Notes under the pieces: generated by a model | What the model was told of the DNA's origin: nothing | What the model saw: only the letters and a program-made list of their open reading frames with translations | Database searches by the model: none | Shown: positions 8,961 through 20,515 of the stretch, in pieces | Layout of the letters: each line of letters starts with the position of its first letter | Position numbering within the stretch: position 1 is the stretch's first letter | Assembly (NCBI GenBank): GCA_024741835.1 | Contig: JAENRP010000341.1 | Coordinates: forward strand, 5,656 to 45,617 | DNA from: Diplocarpon mali | Lineage: Eukaryota > Ascomycota > Leotiomycetes > Helotiales > Drepanopezizaceae | DNA: 39,962 nucleotides | Direction: 5' to 3' | Program-made: the position numbers and the translations under genes

Positions 8961-11900
8961 ATTCTCGGAGCCGTCCTCGGAAGACGTTAAACTCACCGAA
9001 AGGAGAGGCCACGCCGGACGTGAGCTACCTCTAACAGCAGGCGCCCACTTCCGCCCCTGAGGCATCATACCTCTATTAGGGCGCTTATGCCTCCTTTCCT
9101 GCCTCTTAGCAAGGAAGCAAAACGCCTAGATCAGAGGCCCTGCTAAACCTAGTTACTAAAGGTAGAACGAACGATGCAAGAGATACAGAGGAAGACATCT
9201 AAGGTAATGCACAAAGTCGGCGAGAGGATTTGATTAACAAAGCCCACTTGAACGCTTATAGGAGAAGAATCAGATCCAGCTAGGCCCTAGAACCTAAAGC
9301 GCTTTATAGAGCGTTAGAAGCGTTCGTCCCAATCTTTCTTACTAAGCGAAGGATCACCCGACTCGAAATAGAACAGCTATTAGATATAGAGTTAGCAGAA
9401 TGGATAAAAGGGTGCTAAGTCACCCTAGGCCTAGGAATCCCACCTAAAAGAATAAGAGAGGTCTAAGTGCTACTCTATACGTATAAAGAGGTCAACTCCA
9501 CTGACTTCACGGATATCCCATTCACCGATCTCTACGTCTACAAATCCAGAATACCTAAAGGAGCTTCCCCAATCGCGGACAATGCCCCTCGAAGATATGC
9601 TCCAGCAAAGCTAGCGTAGCTAAACAAGATAGTAACCGATAGAATAGAATCCGGTATATTCGAAAGCACCTTTTTTGCCAACGGAAGGTTGTCTGACTGG
9701 AATTCCTATCCTCACCTAATCGACAAGGGTATAGAGAGCAAGGCGCTAACTAGGGAGTACTATATTACCTTTAACTACTTTAAGATCAAGGAAGTCACCC
9801 TAGGCTGCGTGATAGTTAGTATAGTAGAGTGCCTAGAATATCTAAGCCATCCGAAGCATATAATATTCATCCAAATGGATCTCAAACACGCCTACTAGTC
9901 AGTTGATCTCTTCCCGCCTCACAGGCACTATTACGCTTTCTCTGCACTAGGACATAGACAGCTGCAGCCTACCCGAATGCCCTAGGGAGCCGCCTCCTCG
10001 GCCTTTTCGATAAATGAGCTAATAAAGCTGGTGCTTGGCCCGATTCCCCGATCTTAGCAAGCAGCAAGAGAGGGGAGAAATGATTCTAAACCTTCCCTAT
10101 TCTCCCTCTATATCTAGGATAATAAAGTAGTTCTTTAGCGCTTGATATATTATATAGATAATATTTTCGAAGGCTTTGAGTGTTTTAATAATGCATTTGC
10201 TTTTCTGCAGGATCATTTGCTCTCCTATCTGCTATAGTTAGGATTGAAGCTATCATTTAAGAAGTGCTTGCTATTCATAACTGAGGTGCTGGTCTTAAGG
10301 GTCAGGCATAGGGCAGGCGGGAAAACTGTTATCAAGCTAAAGCGAGCAGCGAAAATCAAGGAATGGTCTACCCCCTCTTCTTAGACAGAAGTATAACGAT
10401 TCCTTAGAGCCTTGCAAATCATATAAAGCTGGGCTAGGAACTTTGCGGAGATGGCTAGACCTCTAACCCAGTTGTATAGATCTATAGACTAAAGATAGGA
10501 AGAAGCTAAGGCGATCTCCTTTGACCTTCTGAAGACTGTTTATTTAGCAGTAGTAGAACGTTTAGGGTATATTCCTATAAAACCGGTGATAATGAATATA
10601 GATGCAAGTGGCTATGCGGGTAGGTATTGCATCATACAAAGGCAGAAGGGGGAAGCCCACCCTATCCCTTTGCTATACGATAGCTTTACCTTCACCTGGC
10701 TTCAACAGAACTACGGCACCTACAAAAGAGAGCTCCTAACTATTATGGAATTCTGCCGCAAGTATTATCATATGCTCCGCTGCAAAGAGCCTAGCATCAT
10801 TTATACTAACTATCAACCACTAATATTTTTCCTTAAGTCTAAGTCCATTTAAGAAGGAATTTATGCCAAGTAGGCCGCCGAGCTAAGAGCCCTAAACATT
10901 ACGATCACTTATATCAAAGGAGAACGGAATAAGGTCGCGGACGCTTTATCTCGAACCATTTTTCCTAGGGACGATTGCGACAAGGGGGACTACTCCAGCT
11001 TCGGATCTATACAGCCGGTCTCTAATAGAAAGGTAGTATAGAAATGGAAGGATAGTATTAATAGGTATAAGCGGCTAGTGATAGAGATCGCAGACCTAAT
11101 GATTACTAAGGAAAGATCGAAGCTAGAGACTATAAGGAAGATGCTAAACCCTAATGAGATTATATAGAAGGCGGGATCCAGGGAGGAAGATATATCCTTT
11201 ATATCGGCCCTATGCAGGGTTAGGGATAAAGGGTATAATGCAGGCCTAGAGCCCGTATCCCTATATACTAGGATCCCGGATGCGCCTTCCGAGCCTCCGA
11301 ATGTCTTCTGCAGATCTACCTATATCGCCCCTCAGCGATCCAATGACGTTCAGGAAGCCTAGGACGCCTTCTTATCTTGCCACTGGTACGCCGATATCTC
11401 CTGGCTCATCATCTATAGAGCTTTCCCCGAGGGTTCCGATAGGATTAAGAAGAGAAGTCTGTAACAAAAGGCTTTAAAATACAAATAGGAAAACAATACT
11501 CTTTAGTATTATTAGAAAGGAACCTATAAGACCTGCTTAATGCCGGCCTTAGTGTCAGAGGCTTTAAAGGCCGCCTATGACTAAGGAGGGCATTTCGCAG
11601 TATCAATTACCCTTCGAAAGTTGAGAAATGTCTTTTAGCCATCTATAGTTAAGGACACTACCCTTTATATTCTTAGGTGTCTTCAGTGCTCAAAGCACGG
11701 ACTAGCTCAGAGATCTCAGCCTTTGTCAAGCGTAGTTGTATTAGGACCGATGGAGCTGCTGGGAGCAGACTTCTGTAGGCCATTTCCAGGGGTTTTAGAA
11801 GAGTATAAACACATCCTTATTATTATTGACTATTTTTCGCGATTCATCTAGGCGTTCCCTTATTCTACCCTAAGCTCCGCCTATGTCATCTAGAGTTTGG

Positions 11901-12856
11901 AGAAGCTTTTCCAGCAAGAGGGAGTCCCTATTGGTTTCTATATCGATCCTAGCAGTCATTTCGGAGAGAAAGTTCGAGATTTTGTTAGAAAGTATAGGGT
12001 TCTCTAGACCAACTCCCCTTCTGCATCAAAGAAGAGCATAGGCATAGCTGAGAAGGCGATTGATATTATGCAAAGGGCAGTTGCTAAGACTTCTAGAGCC
12101 TTTAAGGATAAGCTCTAGAGGGTTGTCTTCGAGGTCAATGCGAGGGAGATCCCCTTCCTAGGGTACTCTCCCTTTAATATCCATTATAGGCATCAGCCTC
12201 GGTCCTCTATTGACTTAGCATTTCCTGCTTATTACGCCTATATCATCTATTATACCCTAACTGATTAAGGATTCCCAAATGTCCTTTAGGGTGCAGATTC
12301 CCAATGTAATAAGGAATAGAGCAATGCTATCCTTAAGCATATAGGGAGGCAGTGCGAGGTGCTAGATAAAGTAGGCGCATTATCGGCTCATCGGAGAGAG
12401 TTGATAAAAGCTTAATATCAGTCCTAATTTGCAGGCGAACTTAAACGGTTCCTCCCTAAGTCTATAGTTATACTATACGATGCTAGAACAGCTGGGCAGA
12501 AGCTGAGGCCTTCTTGGAGGGGGCCTTTCCAAATAGCTAGGATAGGTGGAGAGCATAGGAAATCCTACCGGTTAGAGCAAATAAACGGCAACCCTATCCC
12601 AAGGCATTTCCACGTCAATCAGCTAAAGCCGTTCTACCTTAGAACCTCTTACCTCGTCACTAGAGAAGAGGAGAGATTGCCTATATATCAGAACTTAAGG
12701 GCTAGAACCTCGATCCATTCGCTGCCTTCCGATATGCAGAGAAGCCTAGAAGAAAAGCTTAAAAGGGTTAGGACGATTCCGGGAGTTTAGCAGGGAAGTT
12801 AAGTAGTTACTGATATAGATTCTTCTATATAGGAACCTTAGGTAATAGTATCTCTA
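8957..12856 (+). pseudogene. Degenerate pol frame: RT, RNase H, integrase
   Basis: The pol frame is -1 to gag and has many TAG/TAA interruptions. RT motifs appear from about 9580, with FIQMDLKHAY near 9870. The YxDD box at 10151-10162 reads YIDN, so the second catalytic Asp is gone. RNase H spans about 10580-10970 with an Asp-Ala-Ser motif and the YGTYKRELLTIMEF helix intact, while the third acidic position is Asn and its neighbouring His is Tyr (near 10806). The integrase has a zinc-binding region whose first His is Tyr (11576-11578) but keeps GGHF and CxxC, a conserved Trp changed to TAG (11636-11638), and the D, D, E triad present (codons at 11768, 11945 and 12050). A GPF-type C-terminal module is seen near 12510-12640. 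I see no chromodomain. Each damaged catalytic or metal-binding residue fits a CpA/TpG transition. Confidence 0.9.
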
Positions 12857-12979
12857 TTACAGCTAAGGGGCCCTACAACTAGGAGCTATTTGCTTGTATT
12901 TATACTCTTGTTGTATCCTTACTACCTTTTCGGTCCTATCAAGTGGAGCTCGCGGGAGCGCAAGGGTCTATCTGGGGCT

Positions 12980-13111
12980 TATAAAGGGCTAGGCTCCATA
13001 TGGCCTAGTTGCGCACGGACCTGAGCTTTTGTGTATTTAGAATTTTCCTCGAGGCAACCCTTGAGAGATCATCAACCGCGTTTCAACTACAACGAAGCCA
13101 CGCGTTCTTTT
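12980..13111 (+). repeat. 3' LTR of the Ty3/gypsy element
   Basis: 132 bp, gap-free match to 5353-5484. Its first bases read TATAAAGGG against TGTGAAGGG in the 5' copy, two G-to-A changes after T. The rest is mostly the less mutated version. It ends GTTCTTTT, immediately followed by the second CTGCC. Confidence 0.95.
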
Positions 13112-13116
13112 CTGCC
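13112..13116 (+). repeat. Target-site duplication, right copy (CTGCC)
   Basis: Direct copy of 5348-5352 abutting the 3' LTR. Removing the element and one CTGCC restores about three perfect CTCTGCCCGC units, so the insertion went into a 10-bp tandem repeat. Confidence 0.8.
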
Positions 13117-16100
13117 CGCCTCTGCCCGCCTCTGCACATCGAAGATTCTCGCCCCTCGGGCCTGGGCTGGGCTGGGCTGGGCTCGAACAATGACGGGTAT
13201 CCGCGAGCGACCGCAGGCGCCGCCACCACTCACCATCACGCGTCCATACACCACCGCAGAATGGGCGTGGGCGGGGCAGACCTGACGTTCGGAAGCTTCT
13301 CCAAATTCCATATCCATGACGCTATACGTGAGAAGTCTGGATGGAATCAGGCCGAGAAGCTGCCAGGACCGGCGGGCTGCAAGGCGCAGCGGCAACATCG
13401 CTCGCCGCCCCTCGGCCCTGTGCCCCTCGCAAACAGGCTTCCGCGTCAAGACGGGAAACGCTTTTGCTCCTCGGGCCTTGCCCTCTCCTGCCTCTACATG
13501 CCTACAGAGTCACGTCCGGGAATGTGAGATACCCAATCGTGGTCATGCCCCCCCCCCACCGCCAGATGCAGATGCTCGTCCAGGTGCCGCCGCTGTGTCC
13601 CTCCCCCTGCCTTCCCAAGACTCTCCTGCAGCAGATCGCACTCTGACAGCTGCAATGGACGGGGTCCCAGATTCGGCTTCCTGTGCGCCGCCGTCGACCG
13701 AGGTTTGGCCGCTCTGTCTCACGCCACAGCATTCGGCCAGCGCGGTAGCAGAAGTTGGGGAATATTGACGTCCTGCACTTCCGGGGCGCCCGCTGCCATC
13801 CGCTCACCCTGCACCGACTCCCTCCACGAGCGTGCGCATCATTGGAGCAGGCCCTTCTCTCGCCGTGGGAAGTGAGAGCCACATGCGGTACTCGTCGGAC
13901 GTGTCGCCAGGGACTGACCCCAGTTGTCGAGCAGGCGAGCAGTAGCCGCGCAAAAAGAGGAAAAGAAAAGAAAAGGAATGGTGCCAGATGCCGAGTCGAA
14001 GCATTCTCGCATGGAGGTTCAGATCCCTCCCAGGGTGGGCTGCAGCATTAGATGATTCGCCCCTGTCACCGCCGAAAGGTTCAGGTTCAAGCCGGGGAGG
14101 GACCGTCCCCCCCCCCGGCCTGAAGATGACTTGATTCTGTAGCTCTAACAGGTTGATGAGCCAATCAACCTTTCAACCGGGGAGGAGATCGGGTCGCTCG
14201 CAGCACGCCGACGAGGGCTTCACGAGACGAGCATTTTCCCTGAGTGGTGGATCGCACGGAAACAATCCCGACGGCAAGGGAGAAAGACTAGACAAGAAGG
14301 TTAAGAAGGTGAAGAAGGTTCGCGGCAGAGACGAGCCGGCGCTCTGGGAGTCTTTCAGGGGGGGGGGAGGAAGAGGAGCCCTACCATGATGGAAGTACAA
14401 GTAGGAAGGTTCTGTATCGCAGGGACGAGATCTGGGACAAATCGAATTACCCGTTTCAGACGAAAAGGAGCGCGTGACCCCGAGAGCGCAGGAGACGCAC
14501 AGGCTCGTGCTGGCCAGCACCCCGGCGCCAGGTAGATGATGCGGATGGTGCGGATGGTGCTGGCGCGAGTTGGCGTGGGCGGGTATTGTGAAGGGGTGTC
14601 GTGAAGGGGTGTTGTGAAGGGGTGTTGTAAAGGGGGGGGTGTGACCGCAAGACGGCCCCGTCCCGGGCCCCGTGACGAGGGGATCCTCTCACCGCGAACC
14701 ACAAAAGGGAGGTCGTTGGGACGCAGCAAGGAGACAACTCCGAGGCGGACCTCGCTCTGTGGAACGAGGAAGAGAGGAAGAAAGGCGACTCGCCTCCCAT
14801 TCCGGATTAACCTCGGGCTACGGGGACAGTCACGGGGACGGGGACGGTCACGGGAACGCGTACGGGGACGCGCATCCAGGAAAGGGGGGAGATGGTGAGT
14901 GTGTTGTGCGCGCGTGCGCGTAGAGCCATGGATGAGAACATTCGACCGACGAGAGCGCTGAGCGAGACAGAGCGACGCGTCAGCCACGCTCCCGAGGAAG
15001 ATCGCGAAGCCAGGCCCGCCTTGCTACCCTCCCTTTGATACTACGGTGCGCAGGACTTCTCCGAGAAGACGGACAGCAGCACTGCGCGGTACTCGTGCTC
15101 CACTGCCCGTCCCTAGGGCGTGGGGAGGGAGTCGGTGTCAGTCAGGCGTATCGCCCACGGCGCGACCTGCCGTCCCGCGCATCCTCTGTCTCTCTCTGTC
15201 TCTCTCCCTCTCTCTCTCTCTCCGCTGCACGACGGCGTGCCCGTACGAGGGCGGGGCTGGAGCCGGAGTTGCACGTGCAGACGCCGACGCAGAGGGGAAT
15301 GGGAATCGGAGGGGGATGCGTGAGGGATTAACCACCACCACTCGCTTGATCTCCCCAGCACGGTCCCGAAGAAACGGGAGCCAGTGCAGTTCCTTTCAGA
15401 GGGGAGTTTCTCCTCCTCCCCCCCTCCCCCCCCTTTCGCTAGGCAGGGGGGAGGGAGCTGTTGCTTTTCGGCCTCGAGAGGTCGGGGTGGAAGCATGCAA
15501 GTGGAAGCGGGCTTGGAGTCGGAGGAAAAGAGAGCAGAGTTTTCGGGGACGGAGCTCCAGGCCCCCCTTGTCACCTGCACAGATGGCCTCGGGAGGAGGG
15601 GACTGGTAGGGATGTGCGGTAGAGGATTTGTAATGGGTGAGAGATGTCATGAGATGACAAGCTTTCGGGCGTGTTTTCTGTAATCTACTTAGTACTCTGC
15701 TGGCCGGATGCAACTCGATCTTCGCTTGAGCAAGAGCGTGACGAGTCAAGCCGACTCAACCCTGCGGGAGCATCTCCAGCCACCGTGACAGCAAGCTCAC
15801 CATGCACCCGATAGTCGTCGTCGTATCCCCAGGTGGTGTTCTGTGTCCAAGCCCGCGCCGGGAGGGGCTGTGGTCGTTGCGAGGTGATGGACCTGGACGT
15901 TGTGTTCTGCGGGCCGGGACGCGGGGCGGGTGCTGGGTGCTGGGCAGGTCACCCGAAGCCTCCTCCGCCCGGGAAACTATTGCGAGGCCCGGCAGCAGAC
16001 CTGCTACGCGAAGCACTCGACAGCGAGAACACGACCGGAGGGACTTTGGGTCGCAGGCGCGACGCGAAACAAGCATCGTAGGTCCGGAGGGATGCGGAGG

Positions 16101-16308
16101 GACGGAGCCCTGCGCCTCTTGCCCGCGGAGCTGTGGCTGGTACCTCGGTCCCCTGCGACCAGCCGGACCCCCTCTGATCTCGAGGAATCCAAGGTGTTCA
16201 CATCTGCAGGCCGCGGCGAGGAGAGAGTGCTGACCGTCCGGTGTCTGCCACGTACCGATCCGTACGGCGGCAAAACAGAATTGCGTGAAAGTAATTAAGC
16301 GAAAGATG

Positions 16309-16432
16309 ACAGGCGAGAATACACAGGCGAGGATAAACAGGCGAGAATAAACAGGCGAGGATAAACAAACGAGAGATAAACAAACGAGACATAAACAAAC
16401 GACAAGTAAACACACGATAGATAAACAAACCA
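16309..16432 (+). repeat. 14/15-bp tandem array, ACAGGCGAGAATAA type
   Basis: Eight or nine tandem units. The first four are 14 bp (ACAGGCGAGRATAA), and the next four gain a base and drift to 15 bp (ACAAACGAGAGATAA). The unit-length switch shows local expansion after a one-base insertion. It encodes an artefactual hydrophobic repeat on the minus strand. Confidence 0.9.
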
Positions 16433-19400
16433 AAACTCAATTGTAAAAATAGATCACATCAGTTTCCAGTGACTAATAAGCCCGAGCTCACGAGGTGGAG
16501 CGCTGTCAGATCAACCGCATCTCGGGTTTAGTACTTTGTACCAAGGGTAAATCATATTAGGTTCTCGTCTGTGCGTAGACCTATGAATGCTAGATACTTG
16601 GCAATGCTGCTTTATATGATTCCCTTGGTATTATCTTAAAGATAGGTATACTAAGTGTAAGCTCTATATTGAATCTCTTGATCTCTAAATACTAGAAGCA
16701 GCGAATTAATATTCATTTATCATTGGATATACCCCTTGTAGAGGTACCCTGTAAACCGAACCTTTAATAATCACTGCGTAGTGCGCACAGACGGAAACCT
16801 AACATTATTTCCAATATGTACGAGGTAAATTGCGGAGTCATTCAAGACCCACGTCATATCTAATTATACACCCCGCAAACCTCGGCCACGAAAGTCCAAG
16901 TTGACTTCCGTCCCACCGACAAGGAGGTCGTGAGTCAGCCAGGGAAGAGCCAGCGATCTGCATCCACTCCTCCGAGGGGTGACGACTCGGCCCAACGCCG
17001 CGCCGAGCTGGGTGCAGGAGGGGGGAGGGAGATCAGAGATCGCGGTCGAGGAAGTAGAGCGACCCACGCGCGAAAGTGCCCGAGTTCGCGCGCGCTCTCC
17101 GACCGTGTCCCGGGCGCGTGCCGCGATCTTCTGAGCGCGGCCACCCGACCCCCGTGCCCTTGCCGACACGGGGGATGGGCGCGGCGGCGTCTTGGCCAAG
17201 GCACGGCAGCGCTGCCCTCTTGGGTTGGGAGAGGGTTGATATACACGCTCGTAAACAGATCTTGTCAGTCTGGTTCTCGAGCCGTGCGAGCCGTAGCCAG
17301 CAAATCTCCGAGACTTGCAAGTTCCCGTCCCAATCGATGGAACTCGCATCCTCCTGGCCCGGATCACCCCATGCAGAGTAGGTGATTTTTCCCACTGCGC
17401 TGGTCGCCATCGTTGACGCTTCTTCCCCCCCTCTCGCACCTACGTAGCCTAGCTCGCACGATGTAGAGCGCGCGCAGATCCAGAGACTCGATTGCGGATG
17501 GAAATCACCGGGAGGTGCAGGACATAAGTCAGGGGATGGTGGGGACGAGGGCGCCGACGGCAGAGGCAGGCCGGCACGCAATCTGAGGTTGTCTTGAGGC
17601 TCATTAACAGTAATCCCCCTCGAGATTGGCACGGGGAGCGTGTTCCCAGCTCGTTTGGAATCAGTCAATCTTTGGCCTCAGACCGGCCGTTGGAGTTATA
17701 TTGATGCAATCGGTCCCGAGGTGATGCGAACGCATTTCGTTCGATCAGGCACAGACGCCGGGGCGAGGTGGTGTGGGGTCTGCCAGCCCGTCGCGAAGTA
17801 ATCGGATTCCAGAAGGGCCAAATCAATGCACGGCGTCTGTCCCGGTTAGACGTCAACAGGCTTCCTCCTATCGCGAGTTTACGACCTCCAGCCACGGGGA
17901 GATCCACGGGGAGGAGATCCACCGGTGAGAGGGGGCTCTCCATGCACAGGACAAGACGGTTTGCCTTCTTCCGTCGATTCTTGCTGCGACCCGACCCGAC
18001 CGGAATGGGAAGAAGATGAGATCGTTTCGCTGTGGCGACGGTCAGGCGCGGCTATGAGATTACCCGAAGCACCTAGAGGCTCTGCAACTCTGCTGATATA
18101 CACAGCACGAAACTTCCGATGGGCTGCAGACCCACGACAGAGCCCACTGATCGGCTTCTCCATTGCGAGGGGTTTTGCCTCAAACACTTGCAACGAACTC
18201 CGTCGCACGCCGCGGAGACGTTCCGTGAAAGCGTGTTCGACCCGTCAAACGCACTTTTCCACGGCAGGCCGTGTGGATGACCATGCCACATGGGTGGTTT
18301 TGTGTTTGCCCAGCCTGCAATGGAATAAACTACCTCCAAGGCCAAATTGACGCATTCCACCTGTAAGAGATTCATTGACATTTGTGGCCTTCCTCTCATT
18401 GACATAATCCCAACCTGTGATCAAGTCTCCGAGTGGAGACTGCAGAGGGATCTTCCGGCCGAAGACTTGTTCGCATCTTATTCTTCCCCGAACCGAACCG
18501 GACCTGCAAGCCACCTACCGCCCGGAACGATCAATCGCGCTGCGCAGAAGCTCCTCTCCTGATTCTCGTGAAACGATCCCGGGAGTTGGGCATGTACATG
18601 ATCAAGCTTTGCGACGCGGCTGCTTCACAGTCGGTCCTACCCCGACGCAGGTCAGAGAGACACTCTATGAAAGCATGTTAAACCCTGCCCACGCACTCGA
18701 CCGTGTAGACCACCCGGGCCCCGAGTGCGCGACGGTGGTGTCCGGCCGGCCGGCGATGAAGCACGTTGAGGTGGCACATAAAGCTTGTAAGTAAACAGCT
18801 GCTGCTGCTGCACCTCCTGCAAGGTAAGGTCGCCAGCTGTGCACGACCTAGCTCCCATCTTGCATCCGCAGAGCCTGGGTCGCATGCGCGGCCAACACCA
18901 CCTGAAAGCCAATCCCACATCGCAAGACCTCCCACGCGGAGGTGCAGCGGTGAATTACTCGTGTTTTCTCACTCACGTCCAAGTACGATGGGTCGGGGCC
19001 TGGCCGAGGGCTAACAGTACGAATGCCTGACTGCCGAGAGTGGGAAAGCAAGCGAGATGTACTGGTGCTCCGCCCAGCAGACAGACCTTGGAGAGCATGC
19101 TCTGAATCTCGGCCAAGCGACCAGCCCTGGCTACTTCGGCGTTTGCGAATGCTTCGTCGCTGGTCAGTCAAACACCGTGCTAGCCTACTGCAGCCCGTTG
19201 TTGAGAGTGCGCTCACGGGCTAGATCTGCTTTCGTAGGGTCGTCGTCTGGCCTGCGACGAAGTATAAAGTCCACAGGGGACTGTGTGGATCACCGTGACA
19301 TGGTTACTTATACTTTCATATAGTGTTCGTTTGGCCCGCGACCAAGTACAGCAGATCATGCATCAGATGGTCTTCCAGCTTCGCTGTATTCAGCTTTTAA

Positions 19401-20274
19401 CCTTCGATTTTCAGGAGTATGTTTATCCCCCTTGGCGCGTGACACAACCAGGCGGGTTTGAGAGTCCAGCGTCCGCGAGATAAGAAAAATCCAGAAAGAG
19501 AGTCTTCGTGATACACGGCTTCTCTGGTGCCGAACTCTCTTCCTTGCAAATCAGCTACTGTAGCGGGAAAGAAAGTTGAGGCATCGTTGCCCGCTGGAAA
19601 AAGGTACATTTAACGGCTTCGTAACCCTTCTTACTCAGCTTGCCAGGATTATACATTGAACGGAGGATAGTAGGAACAATATATCACCACCAGAGTATGT
19701 TTCTGCTACCCCCGTCCCCTGGACCTGACGCTGTTGTGGTATTCATCCAGCCTGCGACGAAATCTCCGTCTAAGCGATACCTCTTGTAGTGGGGAAGGCG
19801 GCGGTGGTAGTGATCTAGAGTATATATGCTCGACTTTCTTGATTACTTGCTGACCCGCAGTGTGTACGTGTCAAAGCAAGAACTTGATTACGGGAGACGC
19901 CTCAGGCCGGTTAAGTGCTTGAGAGCAGAACATTACGAGTTTTTACAAAGGTTAGTCTAGTATGCCGTGTATATTATAGGTTGATTTAGGCTTCTTATTA
20001 CATGTTCATATTGATTGCTGACTGAAGTACCTGTGCACACACAACAAGCTTAGTACTGTTGATTAAGGCACCATGTCCCAGCATAGCGCTAAAATGTAGA
20101 GCTCAGTGTGGAAATTGGTCGGTAGAGTTCTAGGGAGCTAGTCATAGTTCCTACTGTCGGTATCACAAGGTGCGCACTAAAAAGGTATGATTGAGTTTTC
20201 TGGCTGTAGTTGTTGATCTACCTAAGAGAGGGAGAGAGAGATGAATACTCAGGGGCAGCCTATGCCAAGACAAT

Positions 20275-20280
20275 CACGTG
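20275..20280. promoter_or_regulatory. CACGTG box, about 0.5 kb upstream of ATP16
   Basis: Palindromic bHLH (Cbf1-type) core, embedded as CAATCACGTG. This is the exact reverse complement of the CACGTGATTG sequence found at 20505. Binding is inferred from the motif only. Confidence 0.35.
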
Positions 20281-20384
20281 TCCCTGATTCAGTCTCCTCC
20301 TTCACTCCCATGATACGGCTGACATGTGACCCCGATCACTATATTCCCACACCTACCCTTCATGTGATAGCCTGAGTGTAGTTG

Positions 20385-20389
20385 ATTGG
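20385..20389 (-). promoter_or_regulatory. CCAAT box (reverse) upstream of ATP16
   Basis: ATTGG on the plus strand is a CCAAT box on the minus strand. The fungal HAP/CBC complex binds CCAAT and controls many respiratory genes, which suits an ATP synthase promoter. Motif evidence only. Confidence 0.3.
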
Positions 20390-20504
20390 CAAGATATCTC
20401 AAAATCCCAACAATCTCAAAACCTTTGGGCTCTTACATAAGCACCCGCGCCAAGCACCACAGTGGCACTCGATAGAAACCCCAAAAGCTATTCGGCCCCT
20501 GATT

Positions 20505-20515
20505 CACGTGATTGG
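20505..20515. promoter_or_regulatory. Composite CACGTG-ATTGG element upstream of ATP16
   Basis: A CACGTG core at 20505-20510 directly abuts ATTGG (a reverse CCAAT) at 20511-20515, about 260 bp before the ATP16 start codon. The direct abutment of a bHLH site and a HAP site suggests combined control of this respiratory gene. This is inferred from sequence. Confidence 0.4.

Larger units (their letters stand above)
5353..13111 (+). mobile_element. Ty3/gypsy LTR retrotransposon, complete but mutated
   Basis: A 7,759-bp element bounded by 132-bp direct repeats and a 5-bp target duplication. Inside, in order: a gag frame with a CCHC-type knuckle and a retropepsin-like segment (frame of 5952), then pol with reverse transcriptase, RNase H and integrase (frame of 9689, shifted by -1). 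Integrase downstream of RT and RNase H defines Ty3/gypsy rather than copia order. Nearly every in-frame stop is TAG or TAA at a position expected to be Gln or Trp, and the two LTRs differ only by transitions, so the copy looks inactivated by repeat-induced point mutation. I could not identify a TGG-type primer binding site after the 5' LTR. The segment before the 3' LTR is only moderately purine-rich. Confidence 0.95.

Noticed and set aside
5952..12856. TAG/TAA reassigned to Gln inside the retroelement
   Set aside because: Some of the stops sit at expected Trp positions, catalytic residues are lost by the same type of transition, and the host genes end in ordinary stops. Mutation explains it better than recoding.
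13009..13527. 172-codon frame starting inside the 3' LTR
   Set aside because: It runs from LTR into unrelated flanking DNA with no motif, so it is chance readthrough.
14007..14040. tRNA-like B box (GGTTCAGATCC)
   Set aside because: There is no matching A box or cloverleaf within 80 bases, and the stem does not pair with a seven-base loop.
15756..16433. 225-codon minus-strand frame with hydrophobic Cys/Leu repeats
   Set aside because: The membrane-like N-terminus is just the 14/15-bp tandem array read in frame, and the rest has no coding character.
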